From the NCBI GenBank assembly GCA_030765055.1, contig CM060958.1:76956985-77020984 (forward strand): a DNA stretch of 64,000 nucleotides. Direction: 5' to 3'. The stretch's first letter is position 1, and each line of letters opens with the position of its first letter. The stretch comes from Mantis religiosa (taxonomy: Eukaryota > Arthropoda > Insecta > Mantodea > Mantidae). Under the pieces are notes generated by a model. That model was not told the origin of the DNA, ran no database searches, and saw only the letters and a program-made list of their open reading frames with translations. The position numbers were made by a program, and so were the translations under genes. Shown piece by piece: positions 49,745 to 58,579 of the stretch.

Positions 49745-50666
49745 TACGAGGGCTGTTCAATAAAGAATGATCACAATTCTTATTTTTGACAACGTACCTT
49801 TACTCATCCTCATAATTTTGATGGTCCTTCACAAAATAGTCTCCCCTGAATACGATGCACTTGTCCCAGCGTTTCTGCCAGTCTTCAAAGACATGCTGGA
49901 AACCATGTTTTGAGAGATGCTTCAAAATCGCCTCCGCAGCCTTCACCACTGCTTCTGATGATGAATAATGCCTCCCACGAAGGCGTTTCTTCAAGTTATG
50001 GAATAGAAAAAAGTCACATGGGGCTAAATCCGGACTATAGGGAGGGAGAGAGATGCACTTCACGTTGAATTTTGCAAGATATTCAGCAACAACAGTGGCA
50101 AAATGCGGCCGCGCATTATCGTGGTGCAGCATCCAGCCTGCTTCATAGAAATGTGGTTTCTTGCGCCTGATATGGACTTGCAATGTCTTCAGGACATCCC
50201 TGTAGTATTGTCCAGTTACTGGCGTGTGTGCAGGTACAACATGCTGATAAACCATTCCATGATATCAAAGAATGACATGACCATAACTTTTCCAGCAAAA
50301 ACAACCACTTTTGCTTCTTTGGGGGTTGGTGATGAAAGAAATTTCCACACTGAGCTTTGCTGTTTACTCTCAGGATCAAATTGATGTAGCCAAGTTTCAT
50401 CAGCAGTGATTACGTTTGAAAGAAGCTCCGGATCTTCCTCTAACATCAACTTTAACTGCAAATTACCTCCAATGAAGCGATAGGCGATACTGAACATGTC
50501 TGAACTTGCCTGGTTCTCACAGGCGGGAACCAGGAGTACCAACAATGAAACTACTACGGCGTGTTTGCTTAACATTGAGCTAACAGAATATAATAAGATT
50601 GAATTTTAGAGCGAAAAATTATGACCGTAAAATATTACGATCATTCTTTATTGAACAGCCCTCGTA
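49745..50666 (-). mobile_element. Internally deleted mariner (copy 3)
   Basis: Same terminal repeats (CGAGGGCTGTTCAATAAAGA) and TA flanks as the other copies. It carries the same ~350-bp internal deletion as the 36536 copy. On the minus strand, 50575-50216 holds the first Asp (VITADETWLHQF) and 50255-49800 the rest (HHDNARPH, PYSPDLAPCDFFLF), with 34 residues between the last two Asp. A one-base loss near 50262 shifts the frame between them. All three catalytic residues survive but the DNA-binding half is absent. Confidence 0.92.
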
Positions 50667-51104
50667 TTTCTCCATGCCAAGGAATGCAAATGCAATAAAA
50701 TTAGAGATATTTCCTTTATTTAAGATACAAAAATACTCAGTAACAATAAACATCTATACCGGGAAATTTAGCGTCTCGGGTAAAAATTTTCGGGACACAG
50801 GGACAATTGAACAAAAAGGGCTGAAAACCGGGACTGTCCCGATAAAACCGAGAGTCTTTGATTCCTACCAAGGACAAAGAGAAATGACAGCAGAGGGTAG
50901 GGTCTCGAATAACTACAGATTTCAATTCTCCCTGATGGAACTCGTACAACCGACTCTCCCGGTCTGGGGAATCGCAGACTGGGAGACCGCCCCGATCCGG
51001 ACGACGAGGATTTGCAGAGAGCAATACGCCATAAATACTGAATTTTCCGTGGACATTTGTAGTCTTGAAATAGCCAACTGGGGTTAAAGGTGAAGTGACG
51101 AGAT
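50667..51104. other. No recognisable gene
   Basis: Both strands are open over much of 50700-51090 (up to 162 codons), but I do not recognise a protein family. It may be part of an unrecognised repeat. Confidence 0.35.
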
Positions 51105-51260
51105 AGCTGAGGTGAAATGGAGGGACGGAAAATTCGGGAGATATAATGAATATTCACCTAGTGAAATGAGGAAACTCGAAAAACCGATAAGTCCCGAAGG
51201 TCGGTCATGGGAATTGAAACCACGACCTCCCGAATGTGGGCACACACGTCTGAGCCACCT
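51105..51260 (-). repeat. Family E tRNA-like short repeat
   Basis: The minus strand has an A-box-like AGAGGTGGCTCAGACGTG, CATTCGGGAGGTCGTGGTTT, a B-box-like GGTTTCAATTCCC and a tail. Related to the plus copy at 2830-3000. Confidence 0.6.
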
Positions 51261-52186
51261 CTGCTTTCGGATAGATGGACACGACTGGTTTTTTAGGATC
51301 CAGGGGGCCTTAAAACATACACTAACAGCGATATGTCAGTATGTAATTTTTTTTAATTTTTTTTGAATTCGATACTCTTTCTGGTTACCATAAGTAGTAT
51401 ACAAAATAAAAAATAATGCTTTCACGAATGCTATACATTACAGAACACATTTGTAACTAGCAAATGCTAAAAAGATTTCTGTATACACAGTTGTGGTTGG
51501 CAACACGGTGGATATGTTCCATTGATATGCTGGATAAACTATTTTTTTTTAAAGAAAGTGTGTTATCGTAAACACCGAGTACCATTTGGATTTACATTAT
51601 GTGAACCGCATATTTCTCATAGCTGAATTGCCGTATTTTTGAATCGAGAATTAAACTCAACGTTGCTCGAAAAGGAGTGGCATACCATAGAAGTTACAAT
51701 ACCTATTCTTTTATATTATGTGTACTACAATTGTCTAATATGCAGTTTACCAGGTACTTCTCTCCCTCCAAATCCCCTGTAGCTGTTTTAATACAAAAAC
51801 ACTTTAATTATTTCAGTATACGTGTAAATTAGAAGAATGCAAAGCGAGATTATCCGCTAACTCAGCAGACAGAAGACAGTTTTTCTAAATAAAATAATGG
51901 TAGAAAGAAGTGTTAAATCTAAAAGGGTGGCAGATTTATGCACATAGAAATAAATTAAGTAGAAAACGTATTACTTGTAAAAACATTTACTCCTATATCT
52001 TTCATGAGCTGTAAGTCTACCATTTGAAGGGAAGACAAGTACCAGGTAAATGCCTCCTGCTTATGATTATACATTCAAAATAACATATTCTTAAAATTTT
52101 TGATTCGCAATGTTCCACAGAAAACTTTGGATGAACGAAATAATCATGATATGAGCGTTAAATGCATTTTTATTTTTATGTGGAGT
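51261..52186. other. No recognisable feature
   Basis: AT-rich; nothing recognised. Confidence 0.45.
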
Positions 52187-52592
52187 CTTCTAATGTTAAG
52201 TCATATTGGACGATGTATGAAATGGGTGAAATTACAGTCAAATGAGCCCAGGGTCCATAAAAGCTTAGAGTTACCCCACATTCATCTGTTGTAGAATAAT
52301 GAAAACCCTGCCCGCCTCGGTAGTGTCTGCCTCACGTTCAAGAGGTCCCGAGCTCGAATCTCGGTCAGGGTGAGTTACCTGAATACGGGTTTTCCGGGGT
52401 TTTCCCTTATCCTGAAAGACGAATGTCGGGTAGGTCTAAGCTCCTTGAACCCTGGACACATTTGAGCATCATTTCACTCATTTAATTCACCGTCCGATAT
52501 GATTTAACGTTGGAGGACGTAAATTCCCCCCCCCCCAAAAAAAATGAAAACCCCTCAAAAACCCTCACACAGGTAACTCACCCTGACCAATA
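52187..52592 (-). repeat. Family A SINE, interrupted by a SINE and then by the virus
   Basis: The minus copy runs 52187-52308, is interrupted by another SINE, resumes at 52543 (AATGAAAACCC) and stops at CACCCTGACC (52589), exactly where normal copies continue with GAGATTCGAACTCGGG. The missing remainder is the B-box half of the tRNA-like head. The viral ITR begins within a few bases. If the other half of this SINE is found after the last viral copy, it will define the insertion site. Confidence 0.85.
52309..52542 (+). mobile_element. Family A SINE nested in an older SINE, 11-bp target duplication
   Basis: Plus copy from GCCCGCCTCGGTAGTGTCTG to a C(9)A(8)-type tail. Flanks AATGAAAACCC at 52298-52308 and 52543-52553. 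The A-box region is shortened (GTAGTGTCTG in place of about 20 further bases). Confidence 0.9.
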
Positions 52593-52738
52593 TATATTGG
52601 TGTTCGGCCGCGTTGGCGACACAGTTTGTCGCGAAACGGGCCGGTAACTGTAGGCTATCGCGAAAACGGCTGCACTTTTGCAGCGTCGCGAAAGTGCATT
52701 GGCGCACCGCCAGCATTTGCACTGTGCACTATAAAAGG
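52593..52738 (+). repeat. Left inverted terminal repeat, copy 1
   Basis: It matches the complement of 58580-58725 over 146 bases with one difference (CTGTGCACTA here, CTGTGTACTA there). It contains three TCGCGAAA sites (52629, 52658, 52686) spaced 28-29 bases and small hairpins (GCGACA/TGTCGC at 52616-52632; TGCACTTT/AAAGTGCA at 52671-52698). It does not fold end-to-end into the large terminal palindrome of parvoviruses, which fits protein-primed rather than hairpin-primed replication. Confidence 0.95.
52730..52737 (+). promoter_or_regulatory. TATA box for the polymerase gene, copy 1
   Basis: TATAAAAG at the inner edge of the left ITR, 55 bases before the polymerase ATG at 52785. The identical box in the right ITR faces the other way. 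This places both viral promoters inside the ITRs. Confidence 0.8.
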
Positions 52739-52784
52739 AAGGATTTTCATGCGATATTTTGTACTCATCTTAAACGTCGTGAAG

Positions 52785-55700
52785 ATGGCTAAACCTGTGA
52801 CTCACGCTGCAACCCCTGCCGCTGGTTATTGGACCACCGATAACTACGACGATGCAGTGAACTTTATTGTTCAGTTTCTGGAGCAGGAGCATTCGATTAA
52901 GCTGGTGATACACACATCTGCAGTGTTTCTGAAGGACGGTGAGGAGGTGATCGTTCACATTAGGACTTCAGTGGACACCATTTTGGACGTGGACCACCTA
53001 CAAGTGCAGGACTTTTTCGGGGAGGTGTTTGCTAAGCTCACCGACCCCGATGATTTTCCCTCGGTAGCAGGGTCAGGAATGACCTTTCTAAGGTTGCATC
53101 GATGGTGGTTTTCCATGGTTGCCTGTCAACCAAATAACGATGCAAATCCCACCACGAGGAATACGGTTAGCAGCGAAGTAACCATGTTGGAGGCTGATGA
53201 CACCGATGGTCCGTTCCCGAACGTGATGGTGACAGCAAGAGCGGATACTCTGCTAGGATCTATCGCCCTCTGGCATTGCTATGTACCGGGTCACAACAAG
53301 AGACAACGCCTGCAGGCTGTTCGGCGGTGGATCCGAGAGGGTGGATGGGATGCGGCAACGACTGTGGGTGTTCACCTGTCCGAGCTCCCCGCTTGGCACG
53401 ACCAGTGTAAGAGGTTTAACATTAGGTTATTTAACAAACGAGGTAATGTAGTGTACCAACGCGCCTTTGATACCGCAAAGGAATACATTCCCTTGTACTA
53501 CACCGACGACCGTAGGTATAAGTTGATAATTAAACTGGATGCATTTTTAAATGACAGGTCGAGGACAATTAGAAAGTTTTGCGATTCATGCCTAAAATAT
53601 CATACACCAGACGTATGCAGTACCCGCGTTGAAACGGTGGGAACAAATGATCTGGTAAGAATTACAGATAAACCGAACTGTTTCCATAATTTGGTATGTT
53701 ACGCTGATTTTGAGGCCTACATTGATCAGGAGGGTAGGCACAAGCCTTCGGGGTATGGTTGGTGTGCAATATCGAACCATGCAGTAATACATGAAACTCT
53801 TAAAACGGTTTTAGACTGTGACGATGTAGCGGTGGACTTTGTTGATGGTATCTGTACCTATATTCGCGAATGGTCGGTTGCGCACGATGTTCGCACCGTA
53901 GATTGTTGTATTTGTGGCAATAAAATTGAAGGGGCGGACACTCATATATCCGGTAGGCGAAATTACATCGATGGTAGCTGTGGTTCCTATCACACCAGGT
54001 GTTGGATGGTACCTGAAAATTCCTGCCAGGTATACTTTCACAACTTTAAAGGCTACGACTGTCACCTGATAGTTCGTGCATTAATTGCAAAATTCGGCAC
54101 GAACGTGAAGGTGTCCGCCAAAACTTTCGAAAAGTTGGATGTAATATCAGTGCTCACGGAAAATCATAGAATTCGCTTTATGGACACCTTCAATTACCTT
54201 GCCGCTCCACTTGCAAAACTAACGGATACTGTCACTCATTTCCGGTACGCCTCCCTGGACGCGACAGAAAAGGCTCCGTTCCCTTACGATTGGTTCGATT
54301 GTAAGGAAAAACTAGGATTTTCGCTGCCAACACAAGATAGTGCATGGTACTCCAAACTGAAGGGTGTGCAGCAGGATAAGGGGAAGGCTTTTAGAATCTG
54401 GTATGCGAAGGGTTTTAGTAGATTCGTGGATTATCACAATTACTATTTGCGTCTAGATGTGATGTTGCTTGCGGATGTGTATGAAACGTTTCGTAGCAAT
54501 GCTTTTACCGCCAATGGTATAGATCCAGTTTACTTTCAGGGATTGCCTTCCTATACATGGTATTGTGCAGTAAAGCATAACCCCAATAGGATCCGAATAG
54601 TTAATAACAAAGACCTGTACACATTGATTCAAAAACAGATACGTGGTGGGATATCGCAATGTGGCTTGCGGCACGCACATGTTAAAAATGCTGATGAGTA
54701 CATACTGTTTCTCGATATCAATTCACTTTATAGCAAGGTCATGACTTATAATCTGCCGACCAAGCTCCAGACGAGCGTGCCAGATTTGCCGCTTGACTGG
54801 TTGACCTGGGACCCCGCAGGCGATAAGTGTTTCATAGCCTTGGTAGACATTACCTATCCCACTAGCTTACACGATATGCACTGTGACTTTCCTCTCGCAC
54901 CTGAGCATTACAACGACAGGCTGTGCACCACTTTACGAGATAAGAAGGAATACCTGGTTCATTCGTCCATATTGCAGTTCTATGTACAGCATGGACTTAT
55001 CATTTCGAAGGTACATTCTGTTTGGATTTTTAACCAGGAAGCAGTATTCAAATCATATGTCGAGACGAATGTTGCCAAACGACGGGAACACAGCACTAAC
55101 AAAGCTCTCTCGGACATGTACAAACTGCTTAATAATAGCCTCTACGGGAAAACGCTAGAAAATACTTTCCGATACCGACGTTTCGCAGTACGAACGGCGT
55201 CCACTGACGGTCCGTACGGTAGGCGAAATTCCTTCCTGTCTAAGGTGAGGAATTTTATTCAGGTTGGTAATTATTTCCTATGCGAAACAGAAAACAACGT
55301 AATTCCTTTAAACAAACCTGTGCAATTGGGGTTTGCAATACTCGAATTAGCGAAATTGGAGGTGTACCGGTTCTTTTATGAACTTAAGTGGAAGTTTAGC
55401 GATCGCGTGAGTTTACTTTACCACGATACGGACAGTCTAATATTGTATTTCAAAAACTGTCACGAGCATCCGTTGGTGACTATGCAGAACGACCAGAAGT
55501 TGGGCAAATGCCTGGATTTTGAAAGTGCACCGGTTGACTATGCAATTCATACTACGTGTACGCACAAGGTACCGGGATTGTGGTCTGATCAGGTAGGTTT
55601 TAAGAAAATAGTGGAATTTGTTGGTTTGCGGGCTAAGACGTATGCGGTGAGGTTCGAGGACGGTGATTCTCTTTCCAAGAATAAAGGAATTACCGATTGC

Positions 55701-55940
55701 GCTACAGTGTCCGGCTCTAGCACCAGAATTAGCTTTGAGCATTATAAGAAATGTTTGTTTGAAAACAAACACATTTTTGTCGACCAGTATTTGATCAGGT
55801 CACAATCCCACACCTTATACAGCATCTTTCAGAAAAAACTTGCATTAATATCTGAGGATAGGAAGCGTGTGGTACTGAAGGATAGGGTTCACACCTTACC
55901 TCACGGATATAAAGGTATCAAGTACGTGAACAATAAGTGA
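52785..55940 (+). CDS. Protein-primed family B DNA polymerase, copy 1
   Basis: Copies the linear viral DNA using a protein primer, with proofreading. It has 1051 residues from the ATG at 52785 (good context, just after the TATA box; an in-frame ATG at 52749 would lie too close to the promoter). Domains in order: CxxC...H...C knuckle at 266-278; exonuclease motifs I (YADFEAY, D308 and E310), II (HNFKGYD, N420 and D425) and III (YYLRLD, Y554 and D558); polymerase motifs A (DINSLY, D644), B (KLLNNSLYG, 780-788) and C (YHDTDS, D881 and D883); KTY at 951-953. All catalytic residues are intact. Length and motif set match polymerases of bidnaviruses and Polintons; the context points to the former. 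An AATAAA follows at 55976. Confidence 0.96.
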   Translation: MAKPVTHAATPAAGYWTTDNYDDAVNFIVQFLEQEHSIKLVIHTSAVFLKDGEEVIVHIRTSVDTILDVDHLQVQDFFGEVFAKLTDPDDFPSVAGSGMTFLRLHRWWFSMVACQPNNDANPTTRNTVSSEVTMLEADDTDGPFPNVMVTARADTLLGSIALWHCYVPGHNKRQRLQAVRRWIREGGWDAATTVGVHLSELPAWHDQCKRFNIRLFNKRGNVVYQRAFDTAKEYIPLYYTDDRRYKLIIKLDAFLNDRSRTIRKFCDSCLKYHTPDVCSTRVETVGTNDLVRITDKPNCFHNLVCYADFEAYIDQEGRHKPSGYGWCAISNHAVIHETLKTVLDCDDVAVDFVDGICTYIREWSVAHDVRTVDCCICGNKIEGADTHISGRRNYIDGSCGSYHTRCWMVPENSCQVYFHNFKGYDCHLIVRALIAKFGTNVKVSAKTFEKLDVISVLTENHRIRFMDTFNYLAAPLAKLTDTVTHFRYASLDATEKAPFPYDWFDCKEKLGFSLPTQDSAWYSKLKGVQQDKGKAFRIWYAKGFSRFVDYHNYYLRLDVMLLADVYETFRSNAFTANGIDPVYFQGLPSYTWYCAVKHNPNRIRIVNNKDLYTLIQKQIRGGISQCGLRHAHVKNADEYILFLDINSLYSKVMTYNLPTKLQTSVPDLPLDWLTWDPAGDKCFIALVDITYPTSLHDMHCDFPLAPEHYNDRLCTTLRDKKEYLVHSSILQFYVQHGLIISKVHSVWIFNQEAVFKSYVETNVAKRREHSTNKALSDMYKLLNNSLYGKTLENTFRYRRFAVRTASTDGPYGRRNSFLSKVRNFIQVGNYFLCETENNVIPLNKPVQLGFAILELAKLEVYRFFYELKWKFSDRVSLLYHDTDSLILYFKNCHEHPLVTMQNDQKLGKCLDFESAPVDYAIHTTCTHKVPGLWSDQVGFKKIVEFVGLRAKTYAVRFEDGDSLSKNKGITDCATVSGSSTRISFEHYKKCLFENKHIFVDQYLIRSQSHTLYSIFQKKLALISEDRKRVVLKDRVHTLPHGYKGIKYVNNK

Positions 55941-55950
55941 AACATTATAT

Positions 55951-55981
55951 TTTATTGTAAACTTTGTTTCTATACAATAAA
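55951..55981. terminator. Convergent polyadenylation signals, copy 1
   Basis: The plus-strand AATAAA (55976-55981) serves the polymerase transcript, and the minus-strand AATAAA (TTTATT at 55951-55956) serves the VP/NS transcripts. Each signal lies past the other's, so the two mRNAs would overlap at their 3' ends within the 49-base gap between the two stop codons. Confidence 0.8.
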
Positions 55982-55989
55982 TTCAATGA

Positions 55990-57384
55990 TTATGTAAGAA
56001 ATGGAAGTGTTGTTTGTCCAATATAACTCTGTACACCTGACCTCAATGAACCTCTGGCCCTTAAGTGAGTCATATCCAATGGAGCCATGGCTGAAATCTC
56101 CTCATCCCTAAATATGAAGGAAACCTGAAATGATTGCTCCAGCATACACGAAGCACGCTGCTTCATCAGGGTGCCATTACTCTTGTGTATTGGCACCATG
56201 GTAAAAAAGTGATGTTGCAGCGGTTTGTATTGTGCATGGAGCCACTGATCTCCCAATGCAGCCGTACTTCTATGCATTTTCGGGTTAAAGGTACTTGGCC
56301 AAGGTGTAAAACCCACCTTCCACAGTGTCTTCTGTGTTTTCTGCTCGGTACCTTTAACCGAGAAGTAAGAAAATATACTAGGAGTAGTAGTATTTATTTC
56401 ATCGGGGTATAAGACCTCGCCGTCTAAGTTTGTTTCTATATCAAATTCGATGGTATCGGATGCACCCACTATCTCAATTTTATCTAGATTTCTGCATTTG
56501 GATATGGCTCGCTTATCTAGGGACCAGCTACTAGTTGCATCATTCTGATTACCCTTCTCGTCCACTACACCATAGGCACATGTTAATCGTTCCCATGCCC
56601 GATCCTCATCGGATGAGGAAGCAGTTAACAATTCATATTTTTGTGATTCCAAGTCATTTAACATGTAACCCTGATACATCTTATTTCTGTTCATTAAATT
56701 ACCGTGAATGTTGTGATCTATCCCCATAATGTTGACTGTTTCGAAATCATCGGTATTTGGCAATTTTAGCATCTGATTCTTTCTGTTCATTCCCACCAGC
56801 TCTGAATATTTTATAGCTGTAGGCGAATCTTTATTAGACAAAGTGTATCCAGTTGTAACAAAGTACTTAGGCATATAGTGTATTATTTTACTCTGCTGCA
56901 CGAAAGAAGACATCTCCGTAGGTGTGTTACCTTTCACTTGCAATTCATCCGTTAACACTATAAAGTTTGACATCCTCACGTGAGGAGTGTGTATGCGAAA
57001 CCCTAGGCAACAAGGTAGCACACTAGATATCACTTTAATCATCTCATCGTCCAACACCGGCAGGAGTGCTATGCTAATTGGCAACGTGCTGAGACCTGTA
57101 TCTATCTCTTCCCATGACCTTTGGACGAACGAGAATGTCACATGTTTATAGGGAAGTGGTCGAGGAATCGGCGAAACACTTTCTCCAGGATTGATGCCAT
57201 GTTGTCCAGAATTACCAGTTCCGCCACTGCTGCCTGGAACCGAACGTGCCACACGTACACCTGCTTCCTCCGATGCGTCGACTTCGTCGTCATCGTGCCT
57301 TGGACGGCTCGGAGGAGGTGTCTCAAAAACTGATGGATTACTGAGGGTGCGTTTGCGAGAAAAGGTTCCTCCTGAGCGCAGCAT
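55990..57384 (-). CDS. Capsid-like structural protein (VP), copy 1
   Basis: A 464-residue protein, called capsid from its position and size (VP follows NS1 in bidnavirus VD1 and has a similar length), and because it is the only other long gene. The N-terminal 75 residues are low in order: a basic SRKRTL stretch (possible nuclear signal), an acidic DDDEVDASEE run, then Gly/Ser-rich GSSGGTGNSG. The rest is mixed beta-type sequence, plausible for a jelly roll. I see no phospholipase A2 motif. The start ATG is two bases after the NS1 stop, in another frame, so translation needs a separate mRNA or reinitiation. A structure prediction would be decisive. Confidence 0.75.
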   Translation of the reverse strand: MLRSGGTFSRKRTLSNPSVFETPPPSRPRHDDDEVDASEEAGVRVARSVPGSSGGTGNSGQHGINPGESVSPIPRPLPYKHVTFSFVQRSWEEIDTGLSTLPISIALLPVLDDEMIKVISSVLPCCLGFRIHTPHVRMSNFIVLTDELQVKGNTPTEMSSFVQQSKIIHYMPKYFVTTGYTLSNKDSPTAIKYSELVGMNRKNQMLKLPNTDDFETVNIMGIDHNIHGNLMNRNKMYQGYMLNDLESQKYELLTASSSDEDRAWERLTCAYGVVDEKGNQNDATSSWSLDKRAISKCRNLDKIEIVGASDTIEFDIETNLDGEVLYPDEINTTTPSIFSYFSVKGTEQKTQKTLWKVGFTPWPSTFNPKMHRSTAALGDQWLHAQYKPLQHHFFTMVPIHKSNGTLMKQRASCMLEQSFQVSFIFRDEEISAMAPLDMTHLRARGSLRSGVQSYIGQTTLPFLT

Positions 57385-57386
57385 TC

Positions 57387-58217
57387 TTAATTCCTGTCAC
57401 ACATAAATAGGACCCAATCAGCAACCTGTTCGGGCGTAATGTAATTCTCACAATAAAAGGGTTCACTAAACTCATAAGTAACCATCCTTGTTTGAAATGC
57501 CTCTTCATCCTTTGGATTTAAAAAACCTTTGCCGAGCTTTAAATGATTTCCCGTCATAATCACAGGTGTACGTATTAAATCCTGTTTAGGCATATACTTC
57601 TTACCCACCTGCAAATTGGCACCACCCAATATATTTTTCATATCATCACACGTACCATCGGTAATAAAAGGTTCCTCGAGAAGTATCAGAGACTTGTTTA
57701 GAAAGTTTTCGTACGAAAACTCGGACATGGAATTGGCACAGCTAGCGTAACCGGTTATGAAATGTGACGCTATACCCTGTGCTATAAAACTCTTTCCAGA
57801 GTTGGAGGGTCCAACGAGGAAGAGGCAGTTGGTCTTTGGCGTCCCAGTATTAAGTACTTTTTTAAGGTTTCTAATAAAATCACCAGGAATAATATTATTT
57901 CGAGCAAAAAGCCCGCTAATTGTATCTCTGCTGTAGCTAATGCCATTCTCTGCACAACTTAACAAGTGCTTAAATCTATCCTTACGTTCTAAAGCAAGTC
58001 TGTTCTTGATATACAATGAAATATTGGAATTTATTTGATTTACCAACAAATGGTGATTACTACATGTGCTCAAGATCATTTGCCATTCTTGAGGTGTACA
58101 CAAATCGAGCAACGCCGTATATGACGTTGCTCGGTATTTCTTTATTACGTCATACAAATTTTCTAAACCTTTTCGTTGGCGATCCTCCTCGGCCAGCTCG
58201 AAGATCTCCGGATCCAC
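57387..58217 (-). CDS. NS1-like superfamily 3 helicase, copy 1
   Basis: Unwinds viral DNA during replication as an ATP-driven hexameric helicase. It has 276 residues. Walker A is GPSNSGKS (136-143), Walker B LILLEEP (177-183), the B' region is near GGANLQVGKKYMP (198-210), and motif C is PVIMTGNH (218-225) with its Asn sensor. This is the parvovirus NS1 type. At this length there is no room for the HUH endonuclease that parvovirus NS1 carries, and none is visible, as expected when a protein-primed polymerase takes over initiation. The first 68 bases overlap the NS2-like gene in another frame. Confidence 0.93.
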   Translation of the reverse strand: MDPEIFELAEEDRQRKGLENLYDVIKKYRATSYTALLDLCTPQEWQMILSTCSNHHLLVNQINSNISLYIKNRLALERKDRFKHLLSCAENGISYSRDTISGLFARNNIIPGDFIRNLKKVLNTGTPKTNCLFLVGPSNSGKSFIAQGIASHFITGYASCANSMSEFSYENFLNKSLILLEEPFITDGTCDDMKNILGGANLQVGKKYMPKQDLIRTPVIMTGNHLKLGKGFLNPKDEEAFQTRMVTYEFSEPFYCENYITPEQVADWVLFMCDRN

Positions 58218-58545
58218 CTGCAGTGGGCTCTCGTTCAGGTGACACTGGGTATACTCTCTTCCGGGATATCAGCTCCAAAAATCTGGTCGACTGTTGCTCT
58301 GAATGGTGGCTGCTCAAAGGAACCACTCTGATGTCTTCCTTGTAGTCTCCAAATTTGTCCAAAAAGGTTTCCAAGCGTGTAGAATATGGTAGTTTCACCA
58401 CCACAGAGTCCTGGCCTCGACGTTCGAAAGTTGTGTTTCCGGTTATGAAGATGCCGGTAACAAGAATGAACAGGTCGTCTTGTGATAACACACTAAGCTC
58501 GGTGGACTGTACTAGCCACGATGATGGTGTAGTTAAGGCGGACAT
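58150..58545 (-). CDS. NS2-like small protein, copy 1
   Basis: A 131-residue frame from the ATG at 58545, the first ATG after the right-ITR TATA box (58581-58588). The acidic/hydrophobic first half (LSQDDLFILVTGIFITGN) is followed by a basic, Gly-rich tail (PTKRFRKFV). It overlaps NS1 by 68 bases. In bidnavirus VD1 a protein of about this size precedes NS1, so NS2 is the positional call; I see no recognised domain. Start, promoter distance and intactness support a real gene. Confidence 0.65.
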   Translation of the reverse strand: MSALTTPSSWLVQSTELSVLSQDDLFILVTGIFITGNTTFERRGQDSVVVKLPYSTRLETFLDKFGDYKEDIRVVPLSSHHSEQQSTRFLELISRKRVYPVSPEREPTAGGSGDLRAGRGGSPTKRFRKFV

Positions 58546-58579
58546 TGGTAACACAATGAAAATTTACGTGAGTGTCAAC

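Noticed and set aside
50599..51087. 162-codon plus-strand frame beside the third mariner
   Set aside because: The opposite strand is equally open and I recognise no motif; the first part overlaps the mariner terminus. I left it as unassigned sequence.
52626..52784. N-terminal extension of the polymerase frame into the ITR
   Set aside because: The extension has no ATG until 52749, lies over the ITR and TATA box, and is absent in copy 2. The ATG at 52785 is shared by both copies and has good context.
53592..54065. Minus-strand open frames within the polymerase gene
   Set aside because: They are shadows of the intact plus-strand polymerase, which has conserved motifs across the same region.
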